Assembly: GCA_002439585.1 (NCBI GenBank)
Contig: DJOF01000008.1
Span: forward strand, 1-64,000
Direction of reading: 5' to 3'
Source: Bacteroidales bacterium UBA6445
GTDB lineage: Bacteria; Bacteroidota; Bacteroidia; Bacteroidales; UBA932
Length of the DNA stretch: 64,000 nt
Shown: piece after piece, positions 59,509-64,000 of the stretch
Layout of the letters: the number at the start of each line of letters is the position of its first letter
How positions within the stretch are numbered: position 1 is the stretch's first letter
Made by a program: the position numbers and the translations under genes
The notes under the pieces: model-generated
What the model was told of the DNA's origin: nothing
The model's database searches: none
What the model saw: the letters and a program-made list of their open reading frames with translations, nothing else

Positions 59509-61092
59509 CTAAGATAGTACTCGGTCGAGAAATCTGTAGCTGAGTGCCTCAAGAAGATGATCTTCTCTGATAGGCATTCCTACGGCAGCTTCTGACGGGT
59601 CTGAGCCCTCTTTCGACGGACCGCAGGATGACTCAAGGTCGGCTATAGTCCTTGCTACCTTTAATACGCGAGTGAATCCTCTTGCACTCAAGCCGTATTT
59701 AGAGGCAATCGCCTCAAGTATCCCAGTAACATTCGAGTTTGTCAAGCAATACTTCTCTATCTGGCGTCCCTGCATCTCCGCATTGAGATAGATGCCTTCT
59801 TCCTTGAATCTCATCCTTTGTATCTTACGGGCTGCAGTGATCCGGCTTCTTATATCCCTGCTGCATTCCCCACGAGTCTTGCTGACCAATGATGCCGGAC
59901 TTACAGGCCTGATGTTGATCTGGATGTCTATTCTGTCCATTATCGGCCCGGATAGCCTGGAGAGATAATCCGCCCTCTTGTACGGAGAGCAGGTGCAGCG
60001 TCCTTTCTCTCCATAATATCCGCATGGACATGGATTAGTCGCAGCAATAAGCATGAACGAAGCTGGGTATTCCACTTTTGTCCTCAGGCGAGATATGATT
60101 ACTTTCCTGTCTTCAAGTGGACCTCGCAATGCTTCGGTTATCTGCCGAGACATCTGTCCGAACTCGTCAATGAAAAGTACTCCGTTCTGGGCCAGAGAGA
60201 TCTCTCCGGGAAGGATATTGTCAGCATTGCCTCCTCCTATCATTGCCGCCATGGACACACTGTAATGTGGCGAACGGAACGGGCGTTGTCGGACTAACCC
60301 GCAAGCCCCGTTGTGGAGGCCTGCTACGGAGTAAATCTTGCTGGTCAGGATGGCTTCATCTTGTTCCATGGGTGGCAGAATCCCTACTATAGCTCTTGCG
60401 ATGGAAGTCTTCCCAGAACCAGGCGGTCCTATCATTATTAGATTGTGTCCGCCTGCTGCAGCTATCTCAGCACCTCTTTTTGCCCCTTCCTGACCCAAAA
60501 TGTCGGCGAAATCCATATATTCTCCTTCTTGTCTCCCGTCCTCTTTGTCATGTGAAGTGGCGATGATCAGTCCTGCAGCCCTTCTGTCCCCTTGAAGTAT
60601 CCAGATTACTTCTTCGAGGCTTCTTACTCCATAGATTTTCGTCCCTTTGAGCTCGGCTGCTTCTAAAGCTGACGAATAGGGCAAGATACATCCCGCCAAT
60701 CCATCTTTTGCGGCATATTCAGCGATAGGAAGAGCTCCGGACAGCGGACGAACAGAGGCGTCAAGCCCGAGCTCCCCCATGATCAGATACGAGGATATCA
60801 ATGGAAGAGAGCATTGACCAGATGCTGCGATAATACCTATTGCTATCGGCAAGTCATATCCACTTCCGCTTTTGCGGATATCGGCCGGGGCAAGGCTTAT
60901 CACTATCTTCCTGCCTGGTATTCGGAATCCTACAGACTGCAATGCAGTCACTGTACGCAACAGGCTCTCTTTGACTGCCAGGTCTGCCATTCCAACAAGA
61001 TGAATACCGATACCGGGACTAATGTCGACTTCGACCTTTACCGGAAGAGCTTCTATGCCTATGCATTTGGCGCAATTTATGTGTATAAGCAT
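59509..61092 (-). CDS. comM: YifB/ComM-family Mg-chelatase-like AAA+ ATPase
   Basis: A 527-residue helicase-like ATPase. The N-terminal Lon-protease-like S5 domain begins MLIHINCAKCIGIEALPVKV; the AAA+ core has Walker A GPPGSGKTSIAR and Walker B GVLFIDEFGQM; the C-terminal Mg-chelatase lid has QINIRPVSPASLV and SARGFTRVLKVARTIADLE. ComM promotes branch migration during natural transformation in several bacteria. A further ATG at 61146 would add 18 residues not typical of the family, so 61092 is used. Divergent from the mla-like pair; no competence genes nearby. Confidence 0.93.
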   Translation of the reverse strand: MLIHINCAKCIGIEALPVKVEVDISPGIGIHLVGMADLAVKESLLRTVTALQSVGFRIPGRKIVISLAPADIRKSGSGYDLPIAIGIIAASGQCSLPLISSYLIMGELGLDASVRPLSGALPIAEYAAKDGLAGCILPYSSALEAAELKGTKIYGVRSLEEVIWILQGDRRAAGLIIATSHDKEDGRQEGEYMDFADILGQEGAKRGAEIAAAGGHNLIMIGPPGSGKTSIARAIVGILPPMEQDEAILTSKIYSVAGLHNGACGLVRQRPFRSPHYSVSMAAMIGGGNADNILPGEISLAQNGVLFIDEFGQMSRQITEALRGPLEDRKVIISRLRTKVEYPASFMLIAATNPCPCGYYGEKGRCTCSPYKRADYLSRLSGPIMDRIDIQINIRPVSPASLVSKTRGECSRDIRSRITAARKIQRMRFKEEGIYLNAEMQGRQIEKYCLTNSNVTGILEAIASKYGLSARGFTRVLKVARTIADLESSCGPSKEGSDPSEAAVGMPIREDHLLEALSYRFLDRVLS

Positions 61093-61194
61093 TGTCTTTT
61101 TTCTCGCAATATCGGTAAGAAATGTGTTAGGGGACTTAAAAATCATATATTTCTACACATAAATCTTAAATTTGTGCGATAATAATTTCTTCTG

Positions 61195-61941
61195 ATGAGA
61201 ATGAACATATTCGCGACAATCGGACGTTATACTATGTTCTTGCGGCAGGCTTTCCGGAAGCCGGAAAGGCGCAGGATGATACGGCGCCAATTCATTATAG
61301 AGATAGATAAACTGATCTTGTCGTCTATTGTCATAGTCGGAGTTATATCCGTATTTATGGGTGGAGTCTTGGTAATACAGACAGCATCCAATATGTCCAA
61401 TCCGTTCCTTGACAGAATGCTTATAGGATATATGGTCCGTGAAAGTATGGCTTTGGAATTCAGTTCGACAATGGTAGCTCTGATACTTGCCGGCAAGATG
61501 GGTTCCAGCATTGCTTCTGAGATAGGCAGTATGAGAATATCCCAGCAACTTGATGCTATAGATATGATGGGTATCAATAGTGCTTCATTTGTCGCCAGAC
61601 CCAAGATTCTGGCCGTAACACTTGCAACCCCACTGCTGACTCTTCTGAGTTTTGTCCTTGGTCTGGCTGGTGGCGCCCTTATTGTATGGCTGACCTCGAT
61701 AATACCTACCGCAAAATATTTCACAGGATTGAGATATGCGTTCAATCCATATTTTATAGTTTACAGTTGCATCAAGACGGCAGTTTTCGGATTTATAATC
61801 TCTTCTGTTGCGTCTTATCACGGTTACCATGCAAAGGACGGATCTCTCGGGGTAGGGCGATCGAGTACAAAAGCTATCGTTGCATCGAGTATCCTGATAT
61901 TGATGTTTGACCTTCTGATTACCCAACTTCTTCTATATTGA
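61195..61941 (+). CDS. mlaE: MlaE-family ABC transporter permease
   Basis: A 248-residue inner-membrane permease with five or six hydrophobic segments. The MlaE signature is visible as LAGKMGSSIASEIGSMRISQQLDAIDMMGINS and FVARPKILAVTLATPLLTLLS. It forms the membrane part of a lipid (phospholipid) transporter that maintains outer-membrane asymmetry. The matching ATPase gene follows 61 bases later; an MlaD/MCE-type gene is not seen within the window, so it would be elsewhere or later. A -7 element TAAATTTG is at 61167-61174. Confidence 0.9.
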   Translation: MRMNIFATIGRYTMFLRQAFRKPERRRMIRRQFIIEIDKLILSSIVIVGVISVFMGGVLVIQTASNMSNPFLDRMLIGYMVRESMALEFSSTMVALILAGKMGSSIASEIGSMRISQQLDAIDMMGINSASFVARPKILAVTLATPLLTLLSFVLGLAGGALIVWLTSIIPTAKYFTGLRYAFNPYFIVYSCIKTAVFGFIISSVASYHGYHAKDGSLGVGRSSTKAIVASSILILMFDLLITQLLLY

Positions 61942-62002
61942 CACTTCCGGTGACGTATCCGGCCTTTCTTGGCAGGACGATCCCTTTCCAGAAAATGCTT
62001 TA

Positions 62003-62800
62003 ATGATGATAACGGTCCACAATCTGACAAAGAGTTTTGATGGCAAGCCTGTGCTTAAAGGCGTGTCAATGTCATTTCTTCCGGGCAAATGCAATATGCT
62101 CATCGGTGCCAGCGGCTCTGGTAAGACAGTCTTGCTTAACATGCTGATAGGACTGATAGCTCCGGATAGCGGGGAGATTATGTATGGAGATCAGGTATTT
62201 ACAAAAATGTCTGAATACGAGAAGAAAAGGTTGCATCAGAAGATAGGTGTCCTTTTCCAAGGTAGTGCTCTATTTGACTTCAGGACAGTGTTGGGCAATA
62301 TAATGTTCCCGATGGATTTCCTTACCAACTGGAGCGAGAAAGAGAAAGTGGAGAGGGCTCGTTATCTTTTAGATAAGGTCAATGTGCGTGATTCCGAGGA
62401 TAAGTATCCGAGCGAACTGTCAGGCGGAATGCAGAAGAGAGTAGGAATCGCCAGGGCAATAGCTCTCAATCCTTCATTCCTATTTTGTGACGAGCCTAAT
62501 TCAGGACTTGACCCTGAGACTTCCATCGTGATAGATCGGCTCATCAGTTCTATTACTAAAGAATTCGGAATTACCACAATCATGAACACTCATGACATGA
62601 ATTCCATGCTTGAGATAGGGGACAATATCGGATTCCTTCACAACGGAACTATTTTGTGGGAGGGAGACAGGCATTCTATATTGTACTCGGACTGTCAGCC
62701 TCTTATAGAGTTTCTTAGTGCCAACACATTGGCCCGTAATATAATAAATGATACAAGGCATGGCCGTAGCTCGCTTGGAGGGCCGACTGCCAATCTGTAA
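62003..62800 (+). CDS. mlaF: MlaF-like ABC transporter ATP-binding protein
   Basis: A 265-residue ATPase. Walker A is GASGSGKTVLLN, the signature motif is LSGGMQKRVGIARAI, and Walker B LFCDEPNSGLDP. IMNTHDMNSMLEIGD has the switch histidine. GGMQKRVG is the MlaF-type signature (canonical LSGGQQ replaced by GGMQ). It energises the permease encoded just upstream. Its 3' end converges on ispE with a 27-base gap. Confidence 0.93.
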   Translation: MMITVHNLTKSFDGKPVLKGVSMSFLPGKCNMLIGASGSGKTVLLNMLIGLIAPDSGEIMYGDQVFTKMSEYEKKRLHQKIGVLFQGSALFDFRTVLGNIMFPMDFLTNWSEKEKVERARYLLDKVNVRDSEDKYPSELSGGMQKRVGIARAIALNPSFLFCDEPNSGLDPETSIVIDRLISSITKEFGITTIMNTHDMNSMLEIGDNIGFLHNGTILWEGDRHSILYSDCQPLIEFLSANTLARNIINDTRHGRSSLGGPTANL

Positions 62801-62827
62801 CTCTGACTGCAATAGACTTCCGTTTAC

Positions 62828-63763
62828 TTAGTCAATAGGGTAGAGAGCAAATATAGCAGAGCCGCTTCCTGACATAGAAGCATAGATAGCTCCGGAGTCG
62901 TATAGAGAGTCCTTTATTGCACGAAGTTCAGGATGTTTCAGAAATACGCTTTCTTCAAAATCATTGCTTATCGCCTCTCGCCATCTCTCGACAGGAAGTC
63001 TGAGAGCATCTTCAAGCGGGATCGGTGGAAGGTGTGGCACTATTCCCTCATAAGCTTCTTTTGTTGACACATGTATGCCTTCGGGAACTACTATCTTGAG
63101 TTCATAATTCTTTGAGCATGCGTCGTTGTTAAGGTTATGGCTATTGTCTGTACTAAGGGAGTTGTCAGTTGCTGCTTTCTCGTAGATATTGACAGGCATT
63201 GCGTATGGAGTCAGCAGTTCTCCTCTTCCTTTGCCTATCATAGGTGAGTCTTCAATGAAGAATGCACAGTCACTTCCGGCTTTCGCTGCCAACGTCCTAA
63301 GTTGTTCTTTTGACAGTCCAAGTCCGAATAGATTGGAAAGCATCATCATGCAATAAGCCCCGTCTGCAGAGCCGCCTCCCAGTCCGGCTCCGACCGGAGA
63401 GAGTTTCTCAAGGTATATCTTGACTGCGGGTAGGCTGAATCTTCTGTCAAGTAGTCTATATGCCTTGACAGTAAGGTCCTGAAGTACGTCCCAGTTCACG
63501 CCCTCAGCTCGTGCTACAGTTATCATCACCTTCCCGTCAGGTGATATGGCCTGCCTCAAGGTTGGGGATTTGTCATCAGAAGCATCGTATCTTGCCAACA
63601 TTGAAGCTGAGGTGCGGCTGTAATCGTCTCCCGCAATGATCTCAAGTATATCGGAGTATTGGTGCGAGGGGAAAAACAGAGTCTCAATGTCGTGGTATCC
63701 GTCATTCCTCTTACGCAGGATATTCAGTCCTATATTTATCTTGACATGTGGGCGTGTTATCAT
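62828..63763 (-). CDS. ispE: 4-diphosphocytidyl-2-C-methyl-D-erythritol kinase
   Basis: A 311-residue GHMP kinase of the MEP isoprenoid pathway, phosphorylating CDP-methylerythritol. VKINIGLNILRKRNDGYHDI is the family start, PVGAGLGGGSADGAYCM the ATP-binding motif, and MSGSGSAIFAL the C-terminal GHMP motif. About residues 196-216 form a serine/asparagine-rich insertion (TDNSLSTDNSHNLNNDACSK) not usual in IspE. The ATG at 63763 is chosen; the longer frame starts TTG. It supplies precursors for the polyprenyl synthase and miaA also in this window. A -7 element TATGTTTG (63792-63785) lies just upstream. Confidence 0.93.
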   Translation of the reverse strand: MITRPHVKINIGLNILRKRNDGYHDIETLFFPSHQYSDILEIIAGDDYSRTSASMLARYDASDDKSPTLRQAISPDGKVMITVARAEGVNWDVLQDLTVKAYRLLDRRFSLPAVKIYLEKLSPVGAGLGGGSADGAYCMMMLSNLFGLGLSKEQLRTLAAKAGSDCAFFIEDSPMIGKGRGELLTPYAMPVNIYEKAATDNSLSTDNSHNLNNDACSKNYELKIVVPEGIHVSTKEAYEGIVPHLPPIPLEDALRLPVERWREAISNDFEESVFLKHPELRAIKDSLYDSGAIYASMSGSGSAIFALYPID

Positions 63764-63841
63764 ATCGCAGTCATAATATGGCTGCAAACATAGTCATAAT
63801 TCGTGTATTTTAAGTATGTTTGCAGGGGTAAATGACATAGT

Positions 63842-64000
63842 ATGAGACATGAGATAAAGATAAATTCACTCAAGGATATTGACAATGCCGCTATTGACTT
63901 TTTGAAAAAGACACAAGGACATAAGATCATAGCATTTTATGCTCCGATGGGCGCTGGCAAGACTACTTTCATATCCGCTGTATGCAGGGCTCTTGGCGTA
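63842..64000 (+). CDS. tsaE: tRNA threonylcarbamoyladenosine biosynthesis ATPase TsaE (5' part)
   Basis: The reading frame starts at ATG 63842 and is open to the window edge, giving 53 residues: MRHEIKINSLKDIDNAAIDF and then IIAFYAPMGAGKTTFISAVC with the Walker A GAGKTTF. This is the N-terminal third of TsaE (YjeE), the ATPase of the t6A37 tRNA modification machinery. The gene is truncated by the window, not by mutation. A -7-like TATGTTTG is at 63815-63822. Confidence 0.85.
   Translation, partial: MRHEIKINSLKDIDNAAIDFLKKTQGHKIIAFYAPMGAGKTTFISAVCRALGV

Overview
The window is a gene-dense chromosomal segment of a member of the Bacteroidota, most likely order Bacteroidales (gut-type). The evidence is the gene families and gene order (DUF4270 next to a starch-synthase-like protein, ftsX-DUF3098-uppP-lpxH, an EF-G paralogue before rplM-rpsI-rpsB-tsf, TonB-dependent receptors with partner lipoproteins, S46 peptidase, RicT/YaaT-like protein) and the promoters, which repeatedly fit the Bacteroidota consensus TTTG-N19-20-TAnnTTTG. 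The family cannot be fixed from sequence alone. Most of the window is conserved housekeeping DNA; no phage, integron, CRISPR array or transposase gene was seen.

Layout. 0.1-5.9 kb: compact operon trxA, outer-membrane barrel protein, LOG-type hydrolase, polyprenyl synthetase, holB, RicT-like protein, trmB. 6-9.2 kb: miaA (minus), smpB (plus) and metK (minus); metK has a structured leader ending in an intrinsic terminator, a good riboswitch/attenuator candidate. 9.5-14.8 kb: Oar-like TonB-dependent receptor and a BACON/OB-fold lipoprotein. 15-19.8 kb: tRNA-Ser(CGA), mrp, an S46 dipeptidyl-peptidase, rnhB and an XRE regulator, all on minus. 19.8-25.6 kb: an operator-like intergenic region with repeated TTGTCAT, a small AraC-like HTH protein, an EF-G2-like factor lacking the catalytic histidine, then rplM-rpsI-rpsB-tsf. 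26-30 kb: a second TonB receptor and a beta-helix lipoprotein. 30.3-35.7 kb: radical SAM protein, TlpA-like lipoprotein, uvrC, pnuC, acpP. 35.8-38.3 kb (minus): DUF4270 lipoprotein and a short GT5 protein. 38.3-41.8 kb: ftsX, DUF3098, uppP, lpxH, with a convergent DUF4294 gene.

42-52.7 kb: the ribosomal protein cluster from rplP to rplQ including secY, map, infA, rpmJ and rpoA. It begins abruptly at rplP behind its own promoter; the usual upstream S10-S3 half is not adjacent. 53-55.2 kb: membrane pyrophosphatase. 55.4-59.4 kb: LacI regulator, nagB, and a NagB-like/PIG-L fusion whose deaminase active site is degraded. 59.5-64 kb: comM-type ATPase, an MlaE/MlaF lipid transport pair, ispE, and the 5' part of tsaE.

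The observations most worth a second look are the metK leader, the histidine-less EF-G2 with a structured leader, the TTGTCAT operator array between the divergent regulators, a MITE-like repeat family present at 25.6 and 55.2 kb, the split ribosomal cluster, and the NagB-like/PIG-L fusion. Start codons were moved from the longest reading frame where family alignment or an ATG argued for it; several long frames begin with TTG or GTG.
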